Part shown: positions 14,234-22,749 of the stretch, piece after piece
Layout: the number at the start of each line of letters is the position of its first letter
How positions within the stretch are numbered: position 1 is the first letter of the stretch
IMG/VR virus record: IMGVR_UViG_3300017991_000234
Span: 1-36,598 of that record
Reading direction: 5' to 3' (one strand)
DNA length: 36,598 nucleotides
Source: a virus
Position numbers and translations under genes: made by a program
Notes under the pieces: generated by a model
Told to the model about the DNA's origin: nothing
Databases searched by the model: none
What the model saw: only the letters and a program-made list of their open reading frames with translations

Positions 14234-14272
14234 CAGAACCACATAAATAGGGGCATTTCTAACACGTGAGGA
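14234..14272 (+). promoter_or_regulatory. Bipartite repeat, copy A, in the leader of the first fibre gene
   Basis: CAGAACCACA (14234-14243) and ACACGTGAGGA (14262-14272) lie 28 bases apart, start to start, just before ATG 14277. The GAGG of the second half is also the ribosome-binding site. Very similar pairs stand before the portal gene and inside 25165-25437. An A/T-rich TATATT (about 14221) upstream could be a -10 element, which would put the repeat in the transcribed leader. Confidence 0.62.
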
Positions 14273-14276
14273 TACA

Positions 14277-16172
14277 ATGGTAAAAAAAATTTATAAAGCC
14301 TATTGTAAGGAACTACCTTTTATAGATGTTCCTCACATAGCAAAAAAAGCTTCCAGAGCTCCTACAACTAGCGATACTGATTTCGCAATAGGAGATACTT
14401 GGATTTACAAACCTACAGTCGATACAGCTACTTCATATCAATTCGGTGGAGTCAATTCATCTGGTGGAGCAATTTGGATTTTAAATGGTCCTGGAGCTTC
14501 AGACGTAGATCAGTTAACTGGAGATGGTGGAACAGCTACTCCTGTTGGAGGAAGTATACAAATAGCTGGTGGTACAAATATCACTACAGCTGCAGTTGGA
14601 GCAGTTGTAACTGTAAATTTAGATGCAGCAGTTACATTAGCTACGTCTTTAACTACACCTATAATTACAGCAGCTGCAGGTTTAGATATTAATGCAGCAG
14701 CAGGTGCTGATGTTACAATTCAAATGGGAGACGATTTAGGGGCAAATGTTATTGATTTTGAAAATGCATCAAGTGTATCTGTAGCTAGTCTAAATTCGCT
14801 TGGAACTCTTACAGTAGCAAATATGGATGGCATTATTGGTGCTACAACGCCAGCAGCTGCTACTTTTACAACTGCTACAGCTAATACGTCTGTAACTTCT
14901 CCTTTATATACTGCAGCATCTGATGTAGCTATTACAGCTCCATTAGGACAAGATATAATATTGAAGGTTGGTGATGCAGCAGGCTTGAATAAATTAAGTC
15001 TTTTAGATTCAGCTGACTTGGAAGTATTTGCTGTAGATTCAAATGGTGGATTAACATTTAGTTCATTAACAGTTGCAGGAAATTTTGCTCAAACAGGTGG
15101 AACATTCAATGTTGGTCAGGATGATGCAGCTAATGCAATTAATATTGGTGGAGGAACAGTAGCAAGAGCGATTGGTATTGCGAATTCAGCAGCAGCACAT
15201 ACATTAACAATTGGTAATGCAGCTTGCGGAGCTTTTGCAATAGATACAGGAGCGGGAATTTCTATTGATGGTGCTACAGCTTCTAACTTTACAGTAACAG
15301 GACTTTCAGAAGATTTAACATTATCTTCTTCAGGCGGATCAGTAAATATAGTTGGTGATGAAGCCGCTGCAGATTCAATTTATCTACACGCTTCTAACGT
15401 TGCTGGTGGTATTGATATTGATTATGGAAGCGGTGGTTTAACTATCGACGGAGTCGGAGGAGCTTATGCAGTTACTTCAAATACAGCTTCAAGTGTTGGA
15501 GTAACAGGAGCTGGTATTGATTTAACTTTATCAAGCTCAGCAGGTAGAGTTGTAGTAACTGCTGAAGAAGCTGCAGATAATGCTATTTCAATGACTTCTT
15601 TAGTAGGTGGTCTTGATGTTGATGTAGCTTTACAATTAAATTTAACTTCATCTGAAGTAGCAGCAGACGCTGTTGTAATAAATGCTTCAGCGGGTGGCAT
15701 TGATATATCAGCCGCAGGTCTAGCAAATGATATTGATATTGTTTCATCAGCTGGATCAGTAAATATTGAAGGTGCTGAAGCTGCAGGTGATGCAGTAGTA
15801 ATTAAAGCTACTAATGCAGCAGGTGGTGTTGATCTAGAAGCTGGAACAGGAAAAGTATCTTGTAATACTAATTTTGTATTAGGTTCAGTAGCAACACAAT
15901 TTGAAATGAACGGGGGTGCTGCAACAGATTTCATAGGAACAGCAACATTAGTTAATGGTCAAGTTACTATTGCAAACACAAATATAGCAGTAAATGATAG
16001 AATTTTTATTCAAAGATCTGCTGTTAATGCTTCAACTGCATTAGGACATATTATCTATACAATTACAGCTGGAGTAAATTTTGTAGTTGAATCTAAGGAT
16101 CCAACTTCACCAGCAGCTGATGAAACTGGAGATCAATCTAGTTTTGTTTATTTCATTGTAAGACAAAATTAA
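14277..16172 (+). CDS. Tail fibre with internal beta-repeat region
   Basis: 631 residues, Ala/Gly/Thr/Ser-rich. Residues 28-100 form an anchor module: RAPTTSDTDFAIGDTWI, then VDQLTGDGGTATPVGGSI, which recurs in the 20332 and 16798 fibres. From about residue 335 to 525 there are three or four diverged repeats of the type DLTLSSSGGSVNIVG-EAAADS-AGGIDID, which should build a long beta fibre. The C-terminus (NDRIFIQRS ... SSFVYFIVRQN) is a compact tip domain. First gene of the host-recognition locus, with its own leader element. Confidence 0.82.
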   Translation: MVKKIYKAYCKELPFIDVPHIAKKASRAPTTSDTDFAIGDTWIYKPTVDTATSYQFGGVNSSGGAIWILNGPGASDVDQLTGDGGTATPVGGSIQIAGGTNITTAAVGAVVTVNLDAAVTLATSLTTPIITAAAGLDINAAAGADVTIQMGDDLGANVIDFENASSVSVASLNSLGTLTVANMDGIIGATTPAAATFTTATANTSVTSPLYTAASDVAITAPLGQDIILKVGDAAGLNKLSLLDSADLEVFAVDSNGGLTFSSLTVAGNFAQTGGTFNVGQDDAANAINIGGGTVARAIGIANSAAAHTLTIGNAACGAFAIDTGAGISIDGATASNFTVTGLSEDLTLSSSGGSVNIVGDEAAADSIYLHASNVAGGIDIDYGSGGLTIDGVGGAYAVTSNTASSVGVTGAGIDLTLSSSAGRVVVTAEEAADNAISMTSLVGGLDVDVALQLNLTSSEVAADAVVINASAGGIDISAAGLANDIDIVSSAGSVNIEGAEAAGDAVVIKATNAAGGVDLEAGTGKVSCNTNFVLGSVATQFEMNGGAATDFIGTATLVNGQVTIANTNIAVNDRIFIQRSAVNASTALGHIIYTITAGVNFVVESKDPTSPAADETGDQSSFVYFIVRQN

Positions 16173-16185
16173 AATTTTAAAAAAA

Positions 16186-16215
16186 GCTAAGTCATTCTTA
16201 ATTGAGTGGCTTAGC
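16186..16215 (+). terminator. Stem-loop after the first fibre gene
   Basis: Twelve-base arms (GCTAAGTCATTC, 16186-16197; GAGTGGCTTAGC, 16204-16215) pair with two G-U wobbles around a TTAATT loop. An A-run precedes it, but no T-run follows on +. It may be a partial terminator or an mRNA-stabilising end; on the - strand the A-run would give a T-tail. Confidence 0.6.
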
Positions 16216-16238
16216 CCATACAAATAAAAGAGGTTAAT

Positions 16239-16790
16239 ATGTCAAGTGGAATAAACAGACCATTTAAATATGGAGCTAATGATAGAAGAGAGTTTATTGT
16301 ACAAGATTCTGAAGTAACTATTAGATCAATAAATGATACTAATGGAGATCCTATTTTTTTAGGTAGAGCTAAGGCAGGAACATTAGAAAGTGATCAAAAA
16401 TGGCAAATAAGAAAAGTTCAATATGATTCTAATAAAGGAATAACAAGTGTTACATGGCCTTTAAACGCTGATAGTTTAGCTACAACTGATTATGAATTTA
16501 TTTGGAATACTGAGACTGATTTAACAATAACTGGAATATCAAACGCAAATCCAGGTGTTGTTACAGTAGCAGCACTTGGTGATCTTACTAATGGAGATAA
16601 GATAGTAATTGAAAATGTATCAGGAATGACACAAGTTAATTTTACAGGAAGTAATATTTATACTGTAGCTAATATAAATATTGGAGCTGGTACTTTTGAA
16701 TTATTCGGAATTAATACAACTGCATATGGTGTTTACACGTCTGGTGGAACAGTTACATATGGTGAAGTAGTCAACTACACATACTCATGA
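16239..16790 (+). CDS. Fibre-locus virion protein with a FCCH-like module
   Basis: 183 residues. Residues 1-90 are a soluble alpha/beta region with QDSEVTIRSI and GRAKAGTLESDQKWQIRKV. Residues 94-175 are the beta module, opening ITGISNANPGVVTV and closing YTSGGTVTYGEV, as in the 743 and 3228 proteins. AGAGG precedes the start. Seven bases separate its stop from the next fibre start. It probably adapts fibres to the tail or forms a small spike. No enzyme motif. Confidence 0.7.
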   Translation: MSSGINRPFKYGANDRREFIVQDSEVTIRSINDTNGDPIFLGRAKAGTLESDQKWQIRKVQYDSNKGITSVTWPLNADSLATTDYEFIWNTETDLTITGISNANPGVVTVAALGDLTNGDKIVIENVSGMTQVNFTGSNIYTVANINIGAGTFELFGINTTAYGVYTSGGTVTYGEVVNYTYS

Positions 16791-16797
16791 GGAAAAA

Positions 16798-19700
16798 ATG
16801 GGATATAGATACAATATAATTACTGGTGAATTAGATTATTATGATTCATCTAGTGACGTCGGAATTGATATTACTCAAATTGATACTGATTCAGGAAGCG
16901 CGCTACCTGTTGCTGGTATAATAAATTTATTGGGTGATAATAGTATCGAAACTGCTGCATCTGGCAATACTATAACGATTAAAAACCTTGCAGATATTAC
17001 TAGATATGTAGTAGATCCCACAGCAGGAGAAACTGCTTATCAGACAATTCAAAGCGCTTTAGATGCAGCTAATGCTGCTGGTATAGCTGCTGCAGTTTTT
17101 ATAAGACCTGGTATTTATGCAGAAAACTTAACATTATACGATGGAATTGACTTATGTGGTGCTGTCGGAATTGCTGATACTGAAACATGTAAGATAATTG
17201 GTATACACACCCCTCCAGCAAGTGGAACATTAACTATTAGAAATATATTTTTACAAAGTGCTACACATATTCTTAGTAGTGCAGTAGCAGGAACTTGTGA
17301 ATTAATATTAATAGATTGTGCTGTAAATGTAACTAATGGATATACATTTAATTTACCTAATTGGACTGGTAGTTTATCTGCATTTGATATTGGAGAAATA
17401 GGATCAACTAATGATGGATGGATAAACAATATTGGTGGATCTTTTGTTTTTATGACTAATATTACAGCTGGAAAAGGATCATTAAATACATGCACTATCT
17501 CTGGAGACTCAGAATTTTATAATGCTCATATTCAATGTCCAATTACTTTTCAAAGCACAGGAACTAGCAATATTGGTGGTGGATGTTTGTTTGATAATAC
17601 ATTAACAACATCTGATACTTCTTTAGTTACTATAAATAATTCAACATTTAATACTGGCTCTAACCAAGCTATTACTCATAACTCTTTAAATAATTTAAGT
17701 ATATCTACAGTAACAATAGATTCTTCTAATTCACCAGCAGTGGGTGGTACAGGAACCATAGATATAACTGGTGTTGATTTCATTGATGATACAACGTTTG
17801 CAGGAACACTAACTTTAATTGGCGGCAAATCAATATCTGGTAGTGCAAGACTAATAGATAGAACTGCTAATGCAGTAGCGGTGTATGATACAGGAGGAGA
17901 ATTAAGTGAAACAACATTACTAACAGATGGAGAACTAATAATTGGATCTACTGGAGCATCTCCAGTTGTAGCTAATTTGTTATCTTCTGGTGGAACAGTT
18001 GCGATCACAAATGGACCTGGTTCTATAAACTTAGAAGCTGGTGCTGTAGTACCAACTTCATTTGTTACTGATTCAGGGATAGCCATTCCAGCACTTAATG
18101 TTTTAAATATTATCGGTGGAGAGGGAATTGATACATTAGGAGCTGGAAACTTCATAACAATAGCTGGAGAAGATGCGACTGAAACAAATAAAGGTATACT
18201 AGAACTATCTACAGATACAGAAACAAAAGCTGGAACTGATGATGCTACAGCCGTCACACCATTAAAGTTAGTATCATATAATAACGACAAGAAATTTACT
18301 GGTTTCTTAGAATGGGACGGAGCGGGAGCTTATTATAGTACACTTGGTACTGACTTAACAATTTTAAGGGCTGGATCTGGTTATATTAAGGGTCAGAAAA
18401 TATCATGGACAGCGCCACAATCAACTGGAGCACTTGTTAAAGGAAATACATATCTTGTTTACATTGACGACACTGGAACAATAGGTACTACTACATCTTT
18501 TACTCAAGCTATGTATGAAGATAATATACCACTATTTGAGATACTATGCGATAATGATACACCATCAAATACACAAGTTGTTAAAGAAAATCATCCTTAT
18601 AGCGCTCCAACTGACTTATCTATTTATTTACATAATTCCGTTGGAACAGTTATTTCTAATAGGAATAATGGTGCTAATATAACTCTTATTGGAGTTGATG
18701 GAATAGAGATATCTGGAACTGATTATTTAGAAGATCATGGTCTTGAAACTACTTTACTTGATTCAGGAGGAGTTCCAGAAACTTGGGATTTTTATTATAC
18801 AGATGCTACTGGAAAATGGGTTTTAAATTCTTCTTCTGCTGTTTTCCCAAGTGTTTATAATAATGCAGGTGTAGTGACTGCTTTAGGAATAAGTAAATAT
18901 GGAATTTTTAGGTTATATTGTAGTAAAGAAGATTTAAACTCTACAACTCCGCATTATATAGCAGTAATTGATGATGCTCAATATAATAATTTAGCTGCTG
19001 CGGATGTTGCAATATCTAATGGTAGTGTGGCATTAGCGACTAATGAATTATTTGATTTAGAAGTATGTCAATTAGGTTATGTCATATATGAAGAATCTTC
19101 ATCATCAATAGTTGATGTTATGATTGAGAAGGCTACTCTTAGAGGAAGTTTTGTATCAACAAGTAGTTCTACAGCTAATTTAATAACTACTGATACAACA
19201 AATTTTAATGGTTGGCTTTCTGCTTCTGACACAACTGTACAAACGGCATTAGAAACATTAGATGATGTAGGTCTTGGAGTAACTCCGCAACATGCAGTTT
19301 TATTAGCAGATGCTTCTTTTGGTATTACATCAGAAGGGCCTGGGTCAACAGGAGAACTTTTAGTTTCAACTACTGGAGGAGCACCATCTTGGTCTTCTAC
19401 ATCATATGGAGATTTTTCTTTTAACAATGTAACATCACCTGCTACTCCTAGACAATTATCTATTGTAAATACAGACGTAAACGCAGCTTCTACAGCAGAT
19501 TTGCGACTTTCTATACCTCCTTTAGGTGGAGATTGTATGGTTAGCTTTGAAATACAAGCATCATCCTTTTATTCTTTTGGTATAGATAATTCAGATTCAG
19601 ATACATTAAAAATAACTACATCTTCAGATCCAAGCTCTGGAACAGAAGCTTTTGCAGTTGATAATACTACTGCAGCTATTACATTTGCAAACGCTTATGA

Positions 19701-20322
19701 GTTTCCAATAGCTGATGGAACTGCTAGTTATCCATTAGTAACAGATGGAGCTGGTAATCTTGATTTTTCATCATTAAGTGTTGCTGGAGGTGGAACAGGG
19801 CTAACAACCATAACTGACCATGCATTAGTAGTAGGATCAGGAACTTCTGCATTAACAGAAATAGGACCTTTAACGGATGGTCAAATAGTAGTTGGTTCTA
19901 CTGGTTTAGATCCAGTCGCTACAACATTGACTGCTGGAACAGGAATTTCTATCACTAATGGAGCTGGTTCTATCACTGTTAATGCAACTGGTGGTGGTGT
20001 TACCTGGACAAATATTTCAGCCAATCAGGCTTTAGTTCCAAATAATGGTGTAAATTGTACAGGGGGAGCTGCTCTTAGTTTATCTTTGCCAGCTACATCT
20101 TCAGTTGGAGATGTAATAGAAATAGCTTTAGACGGCTCAACTTCATGGACAATTACTCAAGCAGCAAACCAACAAATAAGAATAGGGAATCAAACAACTA
20201 CATTAGGAGCTGGTGGATCCTTAGCATCAACAGCACAAGGAGATTGGATTAGATTGGTATGTAAAACATCTAATTTAATTTGGACATGCGTTGGCGTTAT
20301 AGGAAACATAACAGTGACATAA
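16798..20322 (+). CDS. Large tail fibre / tailspike with right-handed beta-helix
   Basis: 1174 residues, the longest gene. N-terminal anchor MGYRYNIITGELDYYD, then the shared TDSGSALPVAGIINLLGD module (about 28-47). Residues about 71-330 look like a pectin-lyase-type beta-helix: AYQTIQSALDAANAAG, AAVFIRPGIYAENLTLYDG, then stacked strands. A second TDSG module follows near 420, then several beta domains. The last about 75 residues match the C-terminus of the 20332 fibre (QQIRIGNQTTT ... GVIGNITVT against QDIRIGNQITT ... SIGNITVA). A polysaccharide-degrading spike is possible, but no catalytic pair is identified. Confidence 0.8.
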   Translation: MGYRYNIITGELDYYDSSSDVGIDITQIDTDSGSALPVAGIINLLGDNSIETAASGNTITIKNLADITRYVVDPTAGETAYQTIQSALDAANAAGIAAAVFIRPGIYAENLTLYDGIDLCGAVGIADTETCKIIGIHTPPASGTLTIRNIFLQSATHILSSAVAGTCELILIDCAVNVTNGYTFNLPNWTGSLSAFDIGEIGSTNDGWINNIGGSFVFMTNITAGKGSLNTCTISGDSEFYNAHIQCPITFQSTGTSNIGGGCLFDNTLTTSDTSLVTINNSTFNTGSNQAITHNSLNNLSISTVTIDSSNSPAVGGTGTIDITGVDFIDDTTFAGTLTLIGGKSISGSARLIDRTANAVAVYDTGGELSETTLLTDGELIIGSTGASPVVANLLSSGGTVAITNGPGSINLEAGAVVPTSFVTDSGIAIPALNVLNIIGGEGIDTLGAGNFITIAGEDATETNKGILELSTDTETKAGTDDATAVTPLKLVSYNNDKKFTGFLEWDGAGAYYSTLGTDLTILRAGSGYIKGQKISWTAPQSTGALVKGNTYLVYIDDTGTIGTTTSFTQAMYEDNIPLFEILCDNDTPSNTQVVKENHPYSAPTDLSIYLHNSVGTVISNRNNGANITLIGVDGIEISGTDYLEDHGLETTLLDSGGVPETWDFYYTDATGKWVLNSSSAVFPSVYNNAGVVTALGISKYGIFRLYCSKEDLNSTTPHYIAVIDDAQYNNLAAADVAISNGSVALATNELFDLEVCQLGYVIYEESSSSIVDVMIEKATLRGSFVSTSSSTANLITTDTTNFNGWLSASDTTVQTALETLDDVGLGVTPQHAVLLADASFGITSEGPGSTGELLVSTTGGAPSWSSTSYGDFSFNNVTSPATPRQLSIVNTDVNAASTADLRLSIPPLGGDCMVSFEIQASSFYSFGIDNSDSDTLKITTSSDPSSGTEAFAVDNTTAAITFANAYEFPIADGTASYPLVTDGAGNLDFSSLSVAGGGTGLTTITDHALVVGSGTSALTEIGPLTDGQIVVGSTGLDPVATTLTAGTGISITNGAGSITVNATGGGVTWTNISANQALVPNNGVNCTGGAALSLSLPATSSVGDVIEIALDGSTSWTITQAANQQIRIGNQTTTLGAGGSLASTAQGDWIRLVCKTSNLIWTCVGVIGNITVT

Positions 20323-20331
20323 GGAGATAAA

Positions 20332-21051
20332 ATGGAAATAGCAGGCGTACCTTATCAGAATCCTTTGAGTTATACAGGGCCAACAATGAATCTTGTCCCG
20401 ATCAAAGTATTTAAAAGAGAACCCACAACAACTGATGTAAAATTTAGAATAGGGTCTCTCGCCATAATTGGAAAAGACCCAACTACAGGAACAGAAGGTG
20501 AATTATGGTATTTATCAGATTTTAATGCTTCTGGAGAAGCTGTATGGTTGCAATTACTTACTGGGGCAGGAAGTCCTGGAGTTGATAGCATAACTACAGA
20601 TTCTGGAGCTCCTGCAGTTGAACCAGATGGAGTTGGTAATATTAATCTTATAGGAGGAACTGGAGTTACTGTAACAGGAACTGGCCCAGGAAATACAGCT
20701 ACTATAGATTTTACTGGTTCATCATTAACATGGGAAGTTGTAAGTGCTGCTACAAAAGCAATGGCTATTAATTATGGATACTTTGCTAACAGAGCTGGAC
20801 TAGTGACTTTTACTCTACCAGCAGTAGCGGCATTGGGATCTAGGTTTATAGTTAATTCTTTAACAGTTCAAGGATGGAGAATAAATCAAAACGCTGGTCA
20901 GGATATAAGAATTGGGAATCAGATTACTACAAATGGAATAGCTGGTTATTTAGAATCTACAGCAATAGGTGATTCAATAGAAATTGTATGTTCCGTAGCA
21001 AATACAGCTTTTAACGTGATCTCATCAATAGGTAATATTACGGTAGCTTAA
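20332..21051 (+). CDS. Short tail fibre, paralogue of its neighbours
   Basis: 239 residues. The N-terminal module KREPTTTDVKFRIGSLAII parallels the 14277 fibre. VDSITTDSGAPAVEPDG then GNINLIGG (about 84-109) is the shared linker module. The C-terminal domain ends IRIGNQITT and ISSIGNITVA, as in the 1174-residue fibre. AAGGAGATAAAATG is the same ribosome-binding context as in the next gene. It looks assembled from the same parts as both larger fibres, so it may be a second receptor-binding option or a cap. Confidence 0.78.
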   Translation: MEIAGVPYQNPLSYTGPTMNLVPIKVFKREPTTTDVKFRIGSLAIIGKDPTTGTEGELWYLSDFNASGEAVWLQLLTGAGSPGVDSITTDSGAPAVEPDGVGNINLIGGTGVTVTGTGPGNTATIDFTGSSLTWEVVSAATKAMAINYGYFANRAGLVTFTLPAVAALGSRFIVNSLTVQGWRINQNAGQDIRIGNQITTNGIAGYLESTAIGDSIEIVCSVANTAFNVISSIGNITVA

Positions 21052-21072
21052 AATTATATTTAAGGAGATAAA

Positions 21073-21819
21073 ATGGCAACAAACAACGCAACAAATAAAT
21101 CAGCTGATACATTTACAGCAACAACCTCATTAGCTACGACATTCGATACTAATGTTGCAGCTGCAGGAGTGACTGTCTCAGGAACTACTATAGCTGCTGA
21201 TGGTACAGATGCAAATATAGATATAACTATGACACCTAAAGGAACAGGAACAGTTAATCCTAGTGCTTTGAGTGTAAATAGCGCATATACTTTTCCAACA
21301 TCAGATGGAACATTAAATCAAGTGTTAACTACAGACGGGTCAGGCGCGGTAACCTGGGAAGATAATTCTTCTACAGGAGTTTTAGTTCAAGAAGTTGCTG
21401 CAAATACTACATCACGAGTTACTGTATCAAGTGGTATACCAAGGGACGATACAATCCCGCAAAACACGGAAGGTGTAGAAGTTTTAACTCTTGCAATAAC
21501 ACCAACAAGCGCAACTAATAAATTAATAATTATGTTTAATACATTTGGTTCTCAAACAGGAGTGGGTACTCCTACATCAGCATTATTTCAAGATGCTACC
21601 GCTAACGCATTAGCAGCAAATACATTTAACACAGTTCCTTCAGCTAATTATTTTGTTAATGGTTCTCTTATACACGTAATGACAGCGGGTACTACCTCTT
21701 CAACAACTTTTAAAGTTCGTTGTGGTGGAGGAACATTATATTTAAATGGAAATTCAACAACTAGATATTATAATGGTACAGCTTCAACAACTTTAACAAT
21801 TAGAGAATATAAACCTTAG
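21073..21819 (+). CDS. Receptor-binding fibre with exchangeable C-terminal tip
   Basis: 248 residues. N-terminal half: low-complexity Thr/Ala, then TMTPKGTGTVNPSALSVN and YTFPTSDGTLNQVLTTDG, a common fibre shaft. C-terminal half: a beta tip beginning GVLVQEVAANTTSRVTVS with DDTIPQNTEGVEVLTLAITP, and ending GGGTLYLNGNSTTRYYNGTA then TLTIREYKP. A second, different copy of this last part lies downstream as an orphan (22233-22337), which makes this end a likely site of tip swapping. The gene directly precedes the fibre-assembly gene. Confidence 0.78.
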   Translation: MATNNATNKSADTFTATTSLATTFDTNVAAAGVTVSGTTIAADGTDANIDITMTPKGTGTVNPSALSVNSAYTFPTSDGTLNQVLTTDGSGAVTWEDNSSTGVLVQEVAANTTSRVTVSSGIPRDDTIPQNTEGVEVLTLAITPTSATNKLIIMFNTFGSQTGVGTPTSALFQDATANALAANTFNTVPSANYFVNGSLIHVMTAGTTSSTTFKVRCGGGTLYLNGNSTTRYYNGTASTTLTIREYKP

Positions 21820-21827
21820 GATAAATT

Positions 21828-22187
21828 ATGATCAAACATTTTATGAGACCCGACAGTAACACACCGCCAGCATATACTTATGTTGAAGGAGAAGATACAG
21901 ACAGCCTATGGGACCCTAATACTTGTATTGAAGTGCCAAAACAGCCGTCTATGAACCATGTATATAATATGACAACTGAAGAATGGGAGTTGTTAGAAGA
22001 GTATTATATGACCGATCTAAGAGCAAAGAGAGACGCTCTATTAATTGAATCTGACAAGTATATGCTCTCAGACTACCCTATTTCAGCAGAAGATAAAGTA
22101 TTAATAGAAACATACAGGCAAACATTGAGAGATGCACCAGACCATCCGTTATTGAAAGATAGAGTATTACCAAAGTTTCCACTCTAG
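21828..22187 (+). CDS. Tail fibre assembly protein/chaperone
   Basis: 119 residues. LRAKRDALLIESDKYMLSDY, then PISAEDKVLIETYRQTLRDA, is the signature of phage tail-fibre assembly proteins (XkdW/DUF4376-like), which help trimerise or attach the preceding fibre. Residues 1-60 are an acidic recognition part with WDPNTCIEVP and NMTTEEWELL. It starts nine bases after the receptor-binding fibre, its likely client. No membrane segment. Confidence 0.8.
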   Translation: MIKHFMRPDSNTPPAYTYVEGEDTDSLWDPNTCIEVPKQPSMNHVYNMTTEEWELLEEYYMTDLRAKRDALLIESDKYMLSDYPISAEDKVLIETYRQTLRDAPDHPLLKDRVLPKFPL

Positions 22188-22195
22188 ATATAAAA

Positions 22196-22235
22196 CATCC
22201 CTCAAAGTTAGAATAGGAAAAAACTAAGAGGGATG
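22196..22235. repeat. 8-bp perfect inverted repeat at the edge of the orphan fibre cassette
   Basis: CATCCCTC (22196-22203) and GAGGGATG (22228-22235), with inner TTAG/CTAA also able to pair. The right arm ends on the first ATG of the orphan cassette. There is no T-run, so it is not a standard terminator. It may be a recombination boundary or an mRNA end structure. Confidence 0.6.
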
Positions 22236-22337
22236 ATAAATTCAGGGCCGACCCTGTATTTGAATGGGTACGCTGGTTCTCGTTTATTTGGAGGAGTAGC
22301 TTCTACTGTATTAACTGTAAAAGAATATAAACCATAG
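22233..22337 (+). pseudogene. Orphan C-terminal tip of a tail fibre (silent cassette)
   Basis: An open frame of 34 codons whose residues 7-34 align with the end of the 21073-21819 fibre: TLYLNGYAGSRLFGGVAS then TVLTVKEYKP, against TLYLNGNSTTRYYNGTAS then TLTIREYKP. It has no shaft or anchor and no properly spaced ribosome-binding site (GAGGG touches the ATG). It is thus a remnant or a donor of an alternative tip, left between the fibre-assembly gene and the next small gene. Confidence 0.75.
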
Positions 22338-22344
22338 GAATTAC

Positions 22345-22554
22345 ATGAATATTAAAAAATATAAGAAAGTTTTAAAAGAAGTTTGGGAAAGTTTACCTGA
22401 AAAATCAAGATATATAATGTTTTATATTCTTGGATTTATCTCATGTTTGTTCATTTGGTTAATGTCTTCTTCTAGTCTAAAAGAATTAACTCAGAATTAC
22501 CCTAAAGATAACATAGTAGAGCAAGCTTTAGAATATTATAAGGACACAATCTAA
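22345..22554 (+). CDS. Small membrane protein, probably frameshifted; tail continues to 22615
   Basis: 69 residues in frame, with a membrane helix at about 25-42 (MFYILGFISCLFIWLMSSSS) and then NYPKDNIVEQALEYYKDTI. In the +1 frame the sequence goes on to 22615 with IDEFIEDCTGAKIDLSPDS, which resembles the 32949-33146 lipoprotein (VFEDLIKEKTGKNIDLTP). So the complete protein probably had about 89 residues and lost its end by one base. Such TG-x-x-IDL(S/T)P tails occur in small phage membrane proteins of unknown function, often near lysis genes. Confidence 0.6.
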   Translation: MNIKKYKKVLKEVWESLPEKSRYIMFYILGFISCLFIWLMSSSSLKELTQNYPKDNIVEQALEYYKDTI

Positions 22555-22621
22555 AATTGATGAATTTATCGAGGATTGTACTGGTGCTAAAATAGACTTG
22601 AGTCCAGATTCTTAATAAAAA

Positions 22622-22647
22622 AGCCCTTCAAAATAAATCAAAGGGCT
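22622..22647 (-). terminator. Terminator for the - strand recombination operon
   Basis: AGCCCTT (22622-22628) pairs with AAGGGCT (22641-22647) around a 12-base loop. On the - strand it is followed directly by a T-rich tail (TTTTTATTAAG). It lies 100 bp past the end of the YqaJ-type gene. It may also slow + strand transcription. Confidence 0.75.
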
Positions 22648-22672
22648 GCTTACTTTAGGTTGCTAGAAGAGA

Positions 22673-22701
22673 CGCTCCAGGAGGAGCGATTTTGTTCTTT
22701 T
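22673..22701 (+). terminator. Terminator for the + strand fibre operon
   Basis: CGCTCC (22673-22678), loop AGGA, GGAGCG (22683-22688), then ATTTTGTTCTTTT. A compact GC stem with a T-rich tail on +. Together with the - strand terminator just before it, it closes two convergent operons. Confidence 0.78.
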
Positions 22702-22749
22702 AGTTTTCTAAATACTATCTTATTTACAAAAAAAAAATTATAGGTTTAA

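Noticed and set aside
14399-14692. Trp/Ser/Tyr-rich frame inside the first fibre gene
   Set aside because: Its odd composition is the result of reading Gly/Thr-rich fibre codons in another frame, with no start signal.
17676-18290. Long - strand frame of 204 codons in the beta-helix fibre gene
   Set aside because: Val/Pro/Ser-rich antisense shadow typical of repetitive fibre genes; no ribosome-binding site, and the + strand frame is continuous over 3.5 kb.
20322-21084. Repeated AAGGAGATAAAATG before two fibre genes as a recombination site
   Set aside because: This is only an efficient ribosome-binding site and start context, too short to argue for recombination.
10407-22345. Inverted recombination sites flanking the fibre locus for the serine recombinase
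   Set aside because: I looked for a 20-30 bp inverted pair near 14000-14280 and 21800-22340 and found none by eye. Fibre switching therefore remains a possibility without a site.
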